A program made the position numbers and the translations under genes. Below the pieces are notes generated by a model. That model did not search any database. It saw nothing but the letters and a program-made list of their open reading frames with translations, and was not told where the DNA came from. 64,000 bases of DNA from Acanthacorydalis orientalis (Eukaryota; Arthropoda; Insecta; Megaloptera; Corydalidae). This document shows, one piece after another, positions 22,635 through 35,823 of the stretch. Position 1 is the stretch's first letter; each line of letters starts with the position of its first letter. Location of the stretch: positions 35,234,693 through 35,298,692 of the forward strand of contig CM068315.1 in the NCBI GenBank assembly GCA_034766995.1, in the 5' to 3' direction.

Positions 22635-23290
22635 AGTACTATTGAACACATTCCATACACACGTACATCAATAAATAGCGACACAATTAAAAGCTTTTAT
22701 TGTAGCAAATCTTTCTTAGTTTTGGTTTCAGTATCATTATGTCCTTTACCATAGCCTCCGGAAATATGCAATTATAGTTAGTTCACCGACAAGGTAATCG
22801 ACAGTACTAGCCTTTGATGTTTTTGAAAGTGGTTTTTATGTGTAGAGATGTATACAAGATATCTAATTAGAAATTTTGAGTGCTCTTATTGGTATAAGAT
22901 GTATGCTTGGATACTTACACTTTAGTTGTTCTCATATAATACATACGAAGTACTTATAAAAGCTAAGTGATACATATTCAAAAATGTATGCAATGAAGGA
23001 ACGTGACTTTCTATTCGAATTGTGTATTTTTTAATACATGCATTTATATTGATGGATGCGTATGTATTTTTATGTTTATTTCTAAAGAATGTGTTTGATT
23101 GTTTCGAATCGTTTTAGTTTAAATGTTAATTTATGAATTTGTACATCGTTAATGTATACTAATGTAATATAAATAAAACAGATATCAAATTGTTTAGCTT
23201 ATTACATCGTGTATCGTAGGTCTAATGCAGTACCTTATATTATCTAGAAAACTTATTTTGAATTTTTTTAAATTAAAAATTATTAATAAA
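22635..23290. other. No gene seen
   Basis: AT-rich, no signal. Confidence 0.4.
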
Positions 23291-23294
23291 TGTA

Positions 23295-24335
23295 TTAGTT
23301 GTACAAATTAATTCGATACCTTTTTTTATAGAAAATGAATATTTGTTTACAGAAAAATGGAATATATTTCAGTACTCAAAATATTCCCCATTATATTGTA
23401 TAACTTTTCTCTATCTGTTGGGTAGATGACAAACCTCTTGTTGAAAATAGATGGCGGTTTTGAGTTGATTAAGTCATCAATGAATTTTCGGGCCTGTTTC
23501 ATTGTTTTAAAATGAATATCAGCCAGGTGATGCTGGATCAACTGGAACAAATAATAACCTGACGGGACTGGGTCCGGTGAATATGTAGATGAGGAATAAA
23601 TTCCCAAACTAACAAATAAATAACGTCTTTGGCCCCTTTCATGACGTTCAGTCAAGTGTTGTCGTGCTGCAAAATGGCTTGGCTTGTGAATGGTCTTTTT
23701 CTCTCTAATTCGTTGCTCAAACAGATGAGCTGTTGTTGGTAACGCTTTTAATTTACAGTCTGAATAAATTTGAGCAACTTATAATACACCAAACCATTAA
23801 TGTCCTGTCAAATATACAATAAAACATTCTTGGCGTGAATATTTGGTTTCGAAGTCGAATTCGATCGTTTACCGGGCGTAATCCATGATTTTCAGCGCTT
23901 AGGATTGTCGTACAGAACTCATTTTTCATCCCCAATTATAATTTTATACAAAAAATCCTTCCTTTTGTACCTTGTGAGCGAGGACATAGCCATATCGCAT
24001 CTTCTTTCTTTGTCTTCTGGGTTGATCTCTTGTGAAATCCATCAGCCTATCTTTTGAATTTTTCTCAGCCGATGTAGACGATAAAATATTGCTTGCTGAG
24101 TAACTTCGAGTTGTTGAATGAATTCTTGTTCAGTCTAAAGTAAGTTTTTACTTAACAACTGCTCAAGACGTTCTCGATTCAAAATATCAAAATCACTATG
24201 TTTTGCATGTTTCATGTGTCATGACACCTTCCTCCAAAGCTGAACGAATCGTTTTCACGGTTTTGACAGCATTTTTTTAATTGGAATACGAAAAGTGTTC
24301 AATTCCTAATATTCTGCTTTTTGGAGGCCAAAGAA
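23295..24335 (-). mobile_element. Mariner family B, longest copy (B3), 5' truncated
   Basis: Reading the minus strand, the 3' terminal repeat is at 23295 (TTAGTTGTACAAATTAATTCG on the plus strand) with TA at 23293-23294. The transposase runs back to about 24300, and the 5' leader and left terminus are missing. Confidence 0.75.
23380..24300 (-). pseudogene. Mariner transposase pseudogene (family B, copy B3)
   Basis: The family order is visible on the minus strand: HTH linker (TEQEFIQQLEVTQQAIFYRL), NPEDKERRCDMAMSSLTRYK, first Asp in IIGDEK followed by a stop where Trp is expected, SWITPGKRSNSTSKPNIHAK, second Asp in LQHDNT, third Asp in YSPDPVPSGYYLF, and the C-terminal helix region (KQARKFIDDL). 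All three catalytic Asp codons survive, but several frameshifts and stops break the frame. Open pieces lie at 23347-23655 and 23753-23935. Confidence 0.78.
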
Positions 24336-24589
24336 ATATATTCCATTATAAAATAGAAATTCGGACATAGGATGAACAATTATTTTAAGTTATTTAAAAG
24401 ATAGATCAACATAACAATTTAATTACATTTTTTTTAATATTAACAAGATTTTGACTTTGTAAAATAAGTGACTATGAAATTCTAAAAAAATAATTTTTCT
24501 AGATAAAAAAGAATTTTTGAAAATAGCTTTCTGGTTAATACTGTCTTGATATTTTTTTATGATTATTAAAAGACAACAACCAATGGAAA

Positions 24590-24870
24590 AATTCACATTC
24601 ACAAATTTTAAGTTTCACTCATTTCACAAACCACATACATTTTTCTCGTCGAAAATGTTCAGTATTTGGTTATTGGTCATTTTTTATTTTTATATTTACT
24701 TGTATGCATTTTGATGATGACTCCATGATCCTCAAAACGCTAATGATGATATCGTCATCAAAACTCACAAAAAAAATGATCAAAAAGGATTCGAAATCAA
24801 TCATTGAACATTTCTGATGATAAAAAAAGTTTATGGAGTGAAAGGAAAAATGATTTATAAAAAAACTATT
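24590..24870. repeat. Foldback repeat family M1, palindromic copy
   Basis: The left arm (cacattcacaaa, gtttcactcatttcacaaac, gaaaatgttcag, gcattttgatgatgactcca) and the right arm read inverted (tttcctttcactccataaac, agaaatgttcaatgattg, ttttgatgacgatatcatca) pair around about 24750. This copy shows the whole foldback layout best. Confidence 0.65.
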
Positions 24871-26037
24871 TGTTTTAAATTAATAAAAAAATAATTTTAT
24901 AAATATTATATATTTTTAAAAACTATGTTATTTTTGACAGTGTCAAACATTTAAATATAATTAAAGCTTTGAATGTATTTTAAATAAATATATATTTTTT
25001 TAAAATATCTACAAGATTTAGAACAATTATAATTTTATAGAAATTTTAAAATTAATTATGTTATTAAGCAGTGAACTCGTAAAGAATTATCATAAAATTG
25101 CCTTGAAATATTCTCGTATATATTTTTATAGTTTTAATAAAAAAAAACGGAAATATTGTATCTAATTCTTATTGTTATCACTACGACGATTGAGTATTAG
25201 AAACATGTATTTATACATAAGTAACTGATAAGGTTTAAACCGCTCTTTAGTGGTGGCACAATTGACAGCTTATGTGATAACGCATTGATTTGTGAACAAG
25301 CTACACATGTTGAATCTGATGGACTGTTTTCTAGTGTGTAAACATGTTTCTGTGATATCAAACGCCGCTTACATGTGTTAGAAAACAAGCATTTCCGGAA
25401 AAGAAGAATCGCTGATTCTATATACCACTGTTACTAATATTGACATTGTCCAAAAATTAACTAGATAAAGTCAAACATGTATTAAATATTACAAATAGGT
25501 TGTGTGCGTATTAAGAATAAAAAAACAACTATTTAAATTTCGATTTACTTTTTGTACGAATGAAAAAAATATTGTTTGATTTCAACAATCAATTTCACTC
25601 GCATACGAATTCTAAATTTTCAAGTACTTTCTCTGATTAAATTTATGAAAAATCTGATTCAATATATGAAAGCATAGTTTTTTTTTATTAAAATTGGTTA
25701 TAAAATAATCATTTTTTAAAAACATGCTTTTTATACGAGTATAATATCCTCCTCGTCTACTCGTCCTTGTCTTTGTTTTTATAAATCAACCAAGACTAGT
25801 TTCACCTAGTGCATTCTCTTCAGGTAGCTGTAGATAACTGCAATGTTATTTAGAGCTGCTTGAAAATACTCTAAGAGCTGAAACAAGTTTTAAAAGATAA
25901 AGATACGTGTGGTTCACAAGATCAAAGACCACTAGAACAATATTTGAATAGAGCAATCGTGAAAAAAATAATCGCTTATAATAACAAGAATGTAATTGTT
26001 TGTTTTTGTATTTATGATCACGAATTTATTGTTCTGA
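24871..26037. other. Unassigned
   Basis: 25740-25890 has a weak M2-like string (ccttgtctttg, gactagtttcacctag) but does not align well. Otherwise nothing. Confidence 0.35.
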
Positions 26038-26093
26038 TAGTCTTTATTTTTGTTTTCAATTACTAGTTTCAGCATGTGTGTCATTTTCATGTA
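26038..26093 (+). repeat. Interspersed repeat M2, part left of mariner D3
   Basis: tttcaattactagtttcagc and atgtgtgtcatttt match the M2 core in direct orientation. It ends at the TA where D3 begins. Confidence 0.4.
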
Positions 26094-26095
26094 TA

Positions 26096-26641
26096 CGAGG
26101 ATCATTTGATAAGTTTGGTAAATTTTTATGATGTGGAACTACCATTCATTTGGTAACGTCACGGCTATCAAGTGTCACTTTTCAGACTAGCATAAACGAA
26201 ATTTCAACCAGAAACGACACGTTGTTCACGATCTACAGATGTTTGAAGTGAGCATTGTAGTAGTTGTTGCAAAAATGGAAAAAATGAGCAGGTTCTTTTG
26301 CATCGATTCGTCACCGTGGATGAAATATGGATCCACCACTGCATACTTAAGTCAACGCAGTAGTTAAAGCAGTGAATAACGACTGGTGAAAGTGTGCCGA
26401 AGAAGGCAAAAACCATTTTTCCTCCTGGGGAGGTGATAGCCACTGTTTTTTGGAATTCCCGAGGGATCGTTTCGATCGATTATTTAACGAAGGGAAAAAC
26501 GATAACAGCCAATGCGTATTTTGCAGACTCACTGGACTAAGTGTATAGCCCTCAATGGAGACTATGTTGTGAATAATCGATTGTTTTCCAAAAAATGGGG
26601 GTTTACTTGCTTTTTTTACCATACTTATCAAACAACCCACA
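26096..26641 (+). mobile_element. Mariner family D, further deleted (D3)
   Basis: 546 bp with termini cgaggatcatttgataagtt and cttatcaaacaacccaca between TA dinucleotides. The same 5' junction as D1/D2 is followed by the first Asp region (FASIRHRG/VTVDEIWIHH in the family frame). Then about 270 bp with the second and third Asp are deleted. The antisense open frames at 26204-26640 are shadows. Confidence 0.75.
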
Positions 26642-26643
26642 TA

Positions 26644-26790
26644 TTTTAAATAACAGTTTTAAAATCTACTTCAGATTTGCATCTAAAATCTATCTAAGTA
26701 TGGCATACGTGCTGAAACTAGTAGTGGAAGAAATAAACTCAAGTTATTCTAAAATCTACAGACCACCAGGACACAAGAATTTATAACATC
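26644..26790 (-). repeat. Interspersed repeat M2, part right of mariner D3
   Basis: gcatacgtgctgaaactagt, ctaaaatctatctaagta and ccaccaggaca are the inverse of the copy at 1665-1865. With 26038-26093 it forms an inverted pair around D3. Confidence 0.45.
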
Positions 26791-26940
26791 ACAACAACAA
26801 AATTAATTTTTAATTTCGTATTATTGTTCTCTGATCTCAAATAATTCTTGCTATTTAATGTAATTGATTTCCACACTACGATAGTACTATCTTCAGCGGT
26901 ATATATTTTTAAAATTATTTTGAAACACATTTTGTTTCTA

Positions 26941-27489
26941 TTAGGTTGGTAGCAAAATAATTGCGGTTTTTATTTTCTGAATTCTATCCTTATTTTTTTT
27001 TTGAATTGAAGTGTAATTTTATCGTGTTCATATTAATATCAGTTTAAAGTGCATTTTTCGGTCTGTATTTCGACAACATCGACTTTGATTTTATTAATAA
27101 TTTTGCTTCAAATTAGGCTATTGAATTAAAGATGGAAAAGAAGCAAACAAGAACATTTTTTTGTTCAAAACGGCTGATAAAGCAAAAGAAACTGCTCATA
27201 AACTAAGCGATGTTTTTGATGTGAGTATTGTTGAGGAACGTACGGTGCAATGGTGGTTCCAAAAAATTCATGCTGGGGTCGACAGCCTTGAAGATGAATA
27301 ATGTCGCGGGTGTCTTTCTTCAATTGATAACGACCAACTAAATGGGTTAGTTGAGTCAGAACTATGCAGAACAATTCGATAGCTTGCACAAAAGTTAAGC
27401 TTTAGTCATCTAACAGTTCTGGAGCACAAATAGAAAAATGTATATGAATTTGTAGGTCATAAACCGTAATTATTTTTTTACCAACCTAA
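26941..27489 (+). mobile_element. Mariner family A, DNA-binding-half MITE (A2)
   Basis: 549 bp bounded by TTAGGTTGGTAGCAAAATAA and its inverse, with TA at 26939-26940 and 27490-27491. The leader is followed at 27131 by ATGGAAAAGAAGC and HTH sequence broken by frameshifts and a stop (WWFQKIHAG...). The deletion junction is the same as in A1 and A3-A5. Confidence 0.8.
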
Positions 27490-28117
27490 TATTTTAATTT
27501 ATAATTATATTTTGTATCTATTGATTGTATTTTATTAAAATATGTTGATACGTGTGAATGGCCATTATATTGTTTTTCTATTTATCTTGTCCGAATCATG
27601 GAGTCCTCGTATAAGTTATTTTTTTAACTCTATTCAAAATCTATCTGAACATGAAGAAATTCACAATCAAACGTTCAAGAAGTACGTGTTATCTAGAATT
27701 TGCACAGAGCAATAAATAGAATGATGTAAGAGAAAATAACATTTACTTAGCGTTTTAATATAAAAAAAAGAATATAAAAATTATATTCTTATTAAAAACG
27801 AAAAGTATGTAGTTTATATGCTTATAAAATCTGATTTTTATGTTATAAATAAAATAAGATTAGTAATCGTGGATAATTTAAAAAAGACTTTAAGTATTTT
27901 TTTAGTCTGCGTATATATATTATTATTTAAATAAAAAAATAAATATTTTGTTATACATTCGAAATCGTTCATGACTAACATCTATTTTAAATAAAAAAAA
28001 AAACAGAATTATAGACTATATTTGTCTAGAAAAAAAATGTATAAATTTGTAATAAATATCTCGCCCATGTCCATCTTCATTATTTCAATAATACATATTA
28101 ATACAAGAATGAAAACA
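27490..28117. other. No gene seen
   Basis: AT-rich, no signal. Confidence 0.4.
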
Positions 28118-28181
28118 CAAAATATGTTAATTGAACACGAATTGGCGAGAGGAAATATACAAAATATGTTAATTGAACATG
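28118..28181 (+). repeat. 22-bp direct repeat
   Basis: aaaatatgttaattgaacac and aaaatatgttaattgaacat occur 42 bp apart (28119 and 28161). The small frame 28022-28207 spans both; it is not family-like. Confidence 0.5.
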
Positions 28182-28769
28182 GACTCCGTAATGACGCAAA
28201 AGGTTGAGAAACCTATTGTGGCAGTTTGGCAGTGAATTCATTCAATATACACCGTGACTGCTGGCGAATCATTTACATAATTGGCAAAGATCATTTTTAA
28301 ATCGGTCTTTGTGCATAAATTTCTTATGTACGGTTCGAATATTTCATTATGCATATCTGTTCTATGAAGACGCGCGTTGGTAAACGTACGGTCGATACAT
28401 TTACATGTAGAAATACGAATTACAATTTTAAATTGTTATATTGAAGTTAAAACGTGGTTTATGCTTTCAGTTCAAGCTTTGCTGCAATGTAACTTTCTTT
28501 CAATTAATTCAACTTTTTTTTTTAAAAAAAATCAACACAACTATTCGATAGTTTAATCACTTTCTAAATGAAAATGTACACATATTGAATTTGGTTCAAG
28601 CTATACGACCTCTTATACAAAATATGAAATATTGAAATGTTTTTATAAAAAACTATGAAGCAGTTTAATGTCAAATAAGAAGCGTACATTTGTTATTCTT
28701 ATAATTTCAAGTTTTAGTAGTCTATCATAATATAAATTATATTCTATACCTTGTATACGAGTGGTTGTA

Positions 28770-29311
28770 TTAGGTTGGTAGGAAAATAATTGCATTTTTT
28801 GTTTTCTGAATTGTTAATTTTTTTCAATACATGTATCATTTAATCGTGTTCATGTTAATATCATTTTAAAGTACATTTTCGGTTTGTATTTTGGTAATAT
28901 CTACTTTGGTTTTATTATTAATTTTGCTTCAAATTGGGGTATTACATTAAAGATGGAAAAGAAACAAGAGCATTTTTTTTTGTATGAGTTCAAAACGGGT
29001 AGTGAATCAACAGAAACTGCTCGTAAACTAAACGATGCTTTTGGTGTGGGTACTGTTAAGGGACGTACTGTGTAATGGTGGTTCCAAAAATTTTGTGCTG
29101 AGTACGAGAGCCTTGAAGATGAAAAAGTTCGAGGGAGTCCTTCTTCAGTTCATAACGACCAACTGAAGGCATTAGTTGAATCAGAACCACGCACAATTCG
29201 AAATCTTGCACAAAAGTTAGGCATTAATCATCCATCAGTTGTGGGCCACAAATAGAAAAATGTGTATGAATCTAAAGCTCACAAACTTTAATTATTTTTC
29301 TACCAATCTAA
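28770..29311 (+). mobile_element. Mariner family A, DNA-binding-half MITE (A3)
   Basis: 542 bp with matching terminal repeats and TA duplications (28768-28769, 29312-29313). The open frame from 28884 covers the leader and MEKKQEHFFLYEFKTGSEST..KLNDAFGVGTV. It ends at a CAA-to-TAA change just before WWFQKFCA, and the next segment stays readable (LEDEKVRGSPSSVHNDQLK). Confidence 0.8.
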
Positions 29312-30054
29312 TAAATAAAAGCTTGTTCGGAAATAATTGTCTACCTTATCTTTAACTAAAAAAATGTTATATTTGCTCAAGGTTGACTGTACAGAAATTT
29401 GCAAGGAATAATCAATAATCGATTTCGATATTAATTCGCATTGTACATTTAGACGAGGCGAGACTTAGTGAATCACACCGAATCCAAATAAACAAACATG
29501 AATACGCACACTATGAGACGAGTTGAAAAGAATGATTCTTGAAAAAAGACCATGGAAAAATGAAAACAAAAATCATCAATAAAAAGTACAATGTTTTGAA
29601 ATAAGAGCGATTTTCTTTAATTTAAAATAAAACACAGCATTTACTTTGAAATTTTAAGTTTTCTTATTGTAAATAATAGTTGGAGGTATGCTGTTTATAA
29701 ATGAAAAATAATATCGTGCAAGTGAGCGCCGTGGGCTTTCTTACAAGTAACCATTCTTTTGTTAAAATTTTCAATAATTTCTCTACGCAATTGGGGCTCT
29801 CACCTCACTAATTACTATCCCTATCTCACAAATTACTCTTTGGATTTCATCTTTTAGGTCGGAAATTGTTGTAGGATTATTGGCTAATCTGTTAGATATG
29901 CACTAGCATAGATACCGGAATACAATCATATTTGTAATTAAATGTGTTAAAAGAATGTTAATTTTCAAATGTTTAAATTTAAAATTGAAGATTCATTTAG
30001 TTGCATGCAGTAATTAGTCTAAATATGTCCATTTCTATGAATATTACTTAACCG
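29312..30054. other. No gene seen
   Basis: AT-rich, no signal. Confidence 0.4.
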
Positions 30055-30240
30055 TATTTCAATGGCAATTCTATCATCCTCAAAGCTTTAGGTACAAAAA
30101 TATCTTTATCTGTAGACTTTTCTCACCTTAAAAGAAAACAGATTGATATTTTCGTAACCCGAGAGAAAAATTCATTTGTGAATGTGAATTTAGCCACAGT
30201 GTCAGAACTGTGTTGTAATAAAATTGAATATTTATTCCAT
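30055..30240 (+). repeat. Foldback repeat family M1, partial
   Basis: ttctatcatcctcaaagctt, taggtacaaaaatatc, then aaaaattcatttgtgaatgt, gaatttagccacagtgtcag and aactgtgttgtaat. The last motifs give the outer end of the family. Confidence 0.55.
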
Positions 30241-30861
30241 AATGAAATATTTTCTTGTAAGAAAAAATAATAAGGCATATTTTTATTAATACTGTGAAAT
30301 AATTTAAGAAAAAGATTCACGTTTTTCTTAGATCTTTGCTTCAAATCAATTGAATTTGTATCATTTTACTTCTAAAAATAAGCATTAAAGTGCTCATCGA
30401 ACATCAAATTTATTAAATCCTTACGTCTTAAACACTTTTTCGATGACACTAACTAATGTGGTATTTTGAAGATAATTCTCCTACAGTAATTTGTCGATTA
30501 CTCCGTATGAACTCATCAGCCCGCGAAATTGTCACATCATTGGTTGCGGTTGCTGGCCTTACTGTGTGGCTTCATTCTTCACCCATTCAAGACCCTCCTT
30601 GAATGATTTACATCATTCGACCACCGAAAATCGTGACAGGAAAGACTTCTAATGCTGTGATAAATTTCAAACCCACTCATATCTTGTTTAACACACTAGC
30701 TGTTCTGTTAAAATAAGAAACAGTTTTGATTTTTGATCGTAATTTTGATTTTTGGTCTCGAATTTTATAACAACTGAATAATTATTTCGTAAAGCTTATA
30801 TTACAAAAATATTTAATATGACAAATGAACGAACTGTGTCAAAGGCATGATTTAAAGTAAA
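30241..30861. other. No gene seen
   Basis: 30480-30700 is slightly less AT-rich, with no coding motif. Confidence 0.4.
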
Positions 30862-30863
30862 TA

Positions 30864-32112
30864 TTAGGTTGGTGTAAAAATAATTGTGGTTTTATCATTT
30901 GACGTAGACTTGTCTAGTACCGTTATCTTTTCTTATAGTCATGTGATACATCATTGTAAACAATGAAATTATCACTACTGATTTCATCTTGTCTATTGTT
31001 TTCATTATTTATCATTGTTTGATATAACCTCTTAAATTAGTGATAGAAAAAAAGCAAATTCGCACGATTTTGTTGTTTAAACTGGGATGTAAAGTAACAG
31101 AAACTGCTCGAAAATCAATTTTTTTGAGAAGAGTCAACTAGTGAACGTGCAGTTTAACACTGATACCAAAAATTTTGTGATGGAACGAAAGCCTTGATGA
31201 TGAGGAGGATCTTGGACGTCCTTCAGCTGTAAAGAATAATGATTTAAAAACCATTATTGAAGCGGACCCACATAAAACAACTCAAAAGGTGGCAGAAGAA
31301 TTCAATGTTGATCAAGCAACATTTGTTTGACATTTGAGCCTAATTGTAAAAACAAAAAAACTGAATAAATGGGTGCCGTATGAACTAAACGAAAATCAAA
31401 CAATTTGGCGAAATGAAATCTGCTCTGCACTTCTTTTGCCTAACAAAAATTGTCCATTCGTTGATCGTATTATCACATGTGACGAAAAATGGATTCACTA
31501 TAATAATCGGAAACGTTCATCAAAGCGGCTAGACCGAGGATAAGCACAAAACAATTTCCTAAACCGAAGCTTCATGAAAAAAAGATTATGAACACTGTTT
31601 GGTGGTCGGTAAGTCTCATCATTCACTACAACTTCTTAAATCCTGGAGAAAAAATAACAGTAGAAAAATATTATTAGCAAATTGAAAAAATGCATGAGAA
31701 GCTGCATCGTTTATGGGCAGTATTAGTCAATCAAAGAGGACCAATTCTTCTTCATGACAACGTCCGATCACACGTCTCACAAATGATTTTAAAAAAATTA
31801 ATTGAACTGGATGAAACCTTACCTCACTCACTTTATTCTCCGGACCTATCTTCAACAGATTATCATTTTTTTAAACATTGGAATAATTTCCTACGAGGGA
31901 AGGTTTTCAAAGATCAAGCACGAATTCAAGCATGAATTCTTTAATTCTAGTGCTGTAGAATTCTATCTTGTCGGAATAAACAAACTTGTTTCCCATTGGG
32001 AGAAATGTGTGCATATCAATGGTCTTTATTTTAATTAATAAATATAATTTTTAACTGACATTCGTCTTTTACTCGATACGTAAAAACCGCTATTAATTTT
32101 GCACAAAACTAA
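30864..32112 (+). mobile_element. Full-length mariner, family C (C2)
   Basis: 1249 bp with terminal repeats (TTAGGTTGGTGTAAAAATAA at the left; inverse ending gcacaaaactaa at the right) and TA duplications at 30862-30863 and 32113-32114. This is the only copy in the window with both termini and both transposase halves. Confidence 0.85.
31043..32038 (+). pseudogene. Mariner transposase pseudogene, cecropia/Hsmar1-like (C2)
   Basis: The order is EKKQIRTILL, HTH with deletions and stops, NNDLKTIIEADPHKTTQKVA, KLNKWVPYELNENQ, first catalytic Asp in RIITCDEKWIHYNNRKRSS, second Asp in LLHDNVRSHVSQM, third Asp in YSPDLSSTDYHFF, C-terminal INKLVSHWEKCVHINGLYFN and TAA at 32036-32038. The layout and motifs match the group that includes human Hsmar1/SETMAR. 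The expected ATG is ATA (31043), and several frameshifts make it inactive. Open pieces are 31334-31543, 31690-31935 and 31802-32038. Confidence 0.83.
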
Positions 32113-32114
32113 TA

Positions 32115-32927
32115 GAATCTAGGTGAAAGCTGAACATTTCTCCTATGTATGTTTATAAATTCAAAAAGATGAGTTTGTTAAGAATATTTATTACAGTGAA
32201 TCTTTTTCAATAGATTATAATCGCAGTATATTTTTCGAAAAGAATGAAAAAGTTACGCTTCTTTTCAAATTGTATTTAAATGAAAATCAGTAAACACTTG
32301 TTTATCATTCAATTGGTGCGATTCAGTCGGAATCAAGAATCTGCTTCAAAGCGCAAAACAATAAAATATAATCAATTCTTTTTCTCTCGACTGAAGTCTC
32401 ATGTTTCACGTCTGGTCGTTTAATTTGACTGGATATTGCTATATCATGCACAAGGAAGACTTGTGTATAACGTGTAAGATGAGAGTCGTCGTGACTGCCA
32501 TGTCACCAAGGCAACAAGATGGGGGAATATGTGTATATAACGTTGTAGTCTTTTCAATACTTCACTGATAAGTGTGAAAATTCTTACGTTTATTTCAATG
32601 ACGTCGATTATATCGTGTAATTCAAACAGTGTGCACGATGGGATAAAATTACCTGTCTGATGTATTTCGATGAGTACGGTTTATTGAAATCAATTTTCAG
32701 ATAGTTATTTCAGATATGAAAAATAAACAGATTTCTTGCAAGTTGTACTTATATTGAAATTGTAATAAAATTTGTAAATAATATATATCAAGCGAAAAAA
32801 TTCAATGAGAATCCTAGTACAGAGTTAAAGATCAAAAAACTATCATGCAGTCTGGCGCCTTTGAAATTTATGACGACTCGGCGTAACGTGACGACGCTCG
32901 AGTCCTTTCAAGTACATGCGAACATTC

Positions 32928-32931
<4 letters not shown>
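32115..32931. other. Unassigned, partly less AT-rich
   Basis: 32380-32640 and 32850-32920 (gcgcctttgaaatttatgac, gcgtaacgtgacgacgctcg) stand out in composition. No gene recognised. Confidence 0.3.

Positions 32932-33004
<73 letters not shown>
32932..33004. repeat. (TA)n
   Basis: Uninterrupted run of about 36 units. Confidence 0.9.
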
Positions 33005-33007
<3 letters not shown>

Positions 33008-33233
33008 ACAAAAAAATGACAAATAACAACACATGGTTTTATCCAAATATTTGGAATACAATATTAACTTTCCAGTAGAAGCATTCTGATTTTAACTTGA
33101 CTACAACTGTCAAATAATTTAAATTCTATAAGAATTCGTTGTTAAAACAGTGATATAAATGAAGCATTTTATTCTTTTTATTGTTATTTTTCAATAAATA
33201 TGCAGACTTTTTTTGGCCTCCTTATTTTGTAAG

Positions 33234-33237
<4 letters not shown>

Positions 33238-33290
<53 letters not shown>
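33238..33290. repeat. (TA)n
   Basis: Uninterrupted run, then tatgtatg. Confidence 0.9.
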
Positions 33291-33291
<1 letters not shown>

Positions 33292-34516
33292 TTAAATTTA
33301 TATTAACCTTCAAAAACTTCCAACTTATATTCTTCCTTTTCAATTCTTTGTACTCGGAGATTTTTTTCACCTCATCTACCAGCAACTTCAACATATTTTT
33401 TAACAAAATAGAAAGTAAGAAATACTCAAATAAAATGATATTGCATTGTAAATAATTTCTTTATTCAAATTAAACTTCAAAAATACATTTGTTAATTCAT
33501 GTTTTATAAAAAAAAATAATATTGTTATTTGTTAGATTTACTATGTCCCCTGAAAGGGGTTATTCGTGTGGAAAAGGTTAATGAAACTTCTTAAAAAGTT
33601 TCTTATTTTCACTTGTTACAATTAAATATTCAGAAGGACAACAAAAATCATTCAGAATTGATTAAATATTTGAATATTTCTCAAATAGGTACTGAATTAT
33701 TAATCGTAACCTTATTAACTATAATATTTCAATTAAGAAACTGACAGTATAGCTTTAGAACTGTGATTAAATTCAGTTTCAGAAATAAAATTTCCTTGCC
33801 TTAAAAATTATAAAAACTAGGAGCCTTTGCTTCCTGATCTCTGCTATTTCTAATTCCCAAACTGTTTCGCCTCCCGCTGGCTGACACTAACTTCCCGGCC
33901 CCTCAATAAATAACAAAAATTAACAAATGATACACACAAATAACCCGCAAATAAGTAGTAAAATTTTTATTAGAAAAGTTTATAAAAGTTAACATAATCA
34001 AATACAATGTTAAAATGTGTAATAAATTTTGATTCTAAAGCTTCAGTGAATACAATATTTTGAATAAATTTCTTATCAGTTTTACACTGAAATCGTATAT
34101 CATATGGCATATATATATATTAACAATTTATCCGAGAAAAAATATTTAAGTGTTTCATATTGAAAAAATGGTCGTACTTGATATAAACTAGAAAAGAATT
34201 TCTTACAAGCTAATTGGATATTTAAGAAACTTTGATAAAAATTCAAACATTTTGTATTTTTGTAAAAATATATATATGGATTTTAATTCGTTTAATTACT
34301 ATATAAAAAAATAATTTAGTCTTTTTTAAGCTTGTCATAGGAATTCAAAAAATAAAAAGTTTTATAATAAAACATTCACATTTTACTAGAGTTTTCGCTA
34401 AATATATAATTGAAGAATTTCATAAAACTTTTTATGCAATCACCCCTTTTTCGAACTTGTAATGAGTTCAAGCTTCGGATTAATTAAATTTATATTATCA
34501 CATAAGTTTGATACAA

Positions 34517-34518
<2 letters not shown>
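33291..34518. other. No gene seen
   Basis: A C-rich string at 33860-33905 (gcctcccgctggctgac) is the only compositional feature. Confidence 0.35.
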
Positions 34519-34586
<68 letters not shown>

Positions 34587-34590
34587 ATGT
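34519..34590. repeat. (TA)n
   Basis: Two TA runs around tacacat. Confidence 0.9.
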
Positions 34591-35823
34591 TTGTATTTAT
34601 TTCCATGCATATTTATATTCCATTCAGATGTTATATAAAACGAGTGACATTTCTTGTTCGATTCATTGCGTTTAAAACTAATGTAACTTTCCGGCTTGGT
34701 CTGCAGTCCAGTACGGACCGAATTTAATTTATGTCTAACAATACGATTTTGCTAGCGACAGTTTTAATTAAATTTTAGGGTGTTTTTGTGCGAAGAATTC
34801 CCCGTTTGAAAACAATGTTTGATATCAGATTATTTTAAAATTGCCTCGAGCATTTCAAAACATTTCCTGTTCAATTTTCATTTGTAGATTAGACGGTTTT
34901 CATTTTTCGCCGACGACATTAAACTTTTCGGAAATTACAAGCATCTTTTGCTGAATAGACAAATGTTTGTTTGAAATGCAATTAATATTGATTTTAGGGT
35001 AAGCGAACAAACGCGTTTATCAGTACACACACTCGTCTCGTTTATATGAGTTTGTGAACAGTTAGGTTGTCTGCAAACTTATAATACACTTTTTTTTCTA
35101 GTAAATCATAAATGTGTGATTTATGGTACCATGTCGTGAACTTTTTCATATTTTCAATTGATATTTAAAAATTGAATAGTTGGGATTTTTAAATATTTTG
35201 TAAAGTAAATTACTTTTTTATTTATTAATAAAATATGCTGTTTTATGAAACAAAAAAAGATTTTTTTATATTTTTTGAATATAAATTTGAGAAAAAAATC
35301 AGACATATATTTTATTTTATTTTTAAGCTCAAAATATTTTGCTGCTTGCAAGTTTTTGCGAAATAAAACTCATAAAAAATAACAACAAAGGATTCAATAA
35401 AAGGATAAAAAAGACAGACTTTAATTAAATAGAAAGTTCAGTGAAATAAAAAATAAGGACGTTAAGAAAACTATTTGAAATATAAAACTCGGATACATAT
35501 TTTGTTTTTTTTTTTATTGAGTATAAATAAAATAAATTAATTAGTTGAGATATATCTTTCCTATTTATTTAGAGATATGAACATAAATTTCTATTTATAT
35601 GAGAAAGAATTATCGTGTTTAAAAATTGGATTTTTTAAGAACGAAATTAATTTTTCACCCATAACGATTAAAATTACTTAAATGATCGATTATCAATGAT
35701 TAATAAAATTAATTATTTTGAACTCTCATTTTTTGTTCGAGAATCATTGCTTCAATATATAAGCTTCTTAATAAAAAAATCATGATTTTTATAAAAATAT
35801 TTTTATTATCCACGTTATACTAT
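34591..35823. other. No gene seen
   Basis: 34620-35060 is less AT-rich than the rest; no frame or repeat recognised. Confidence 0.35.
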
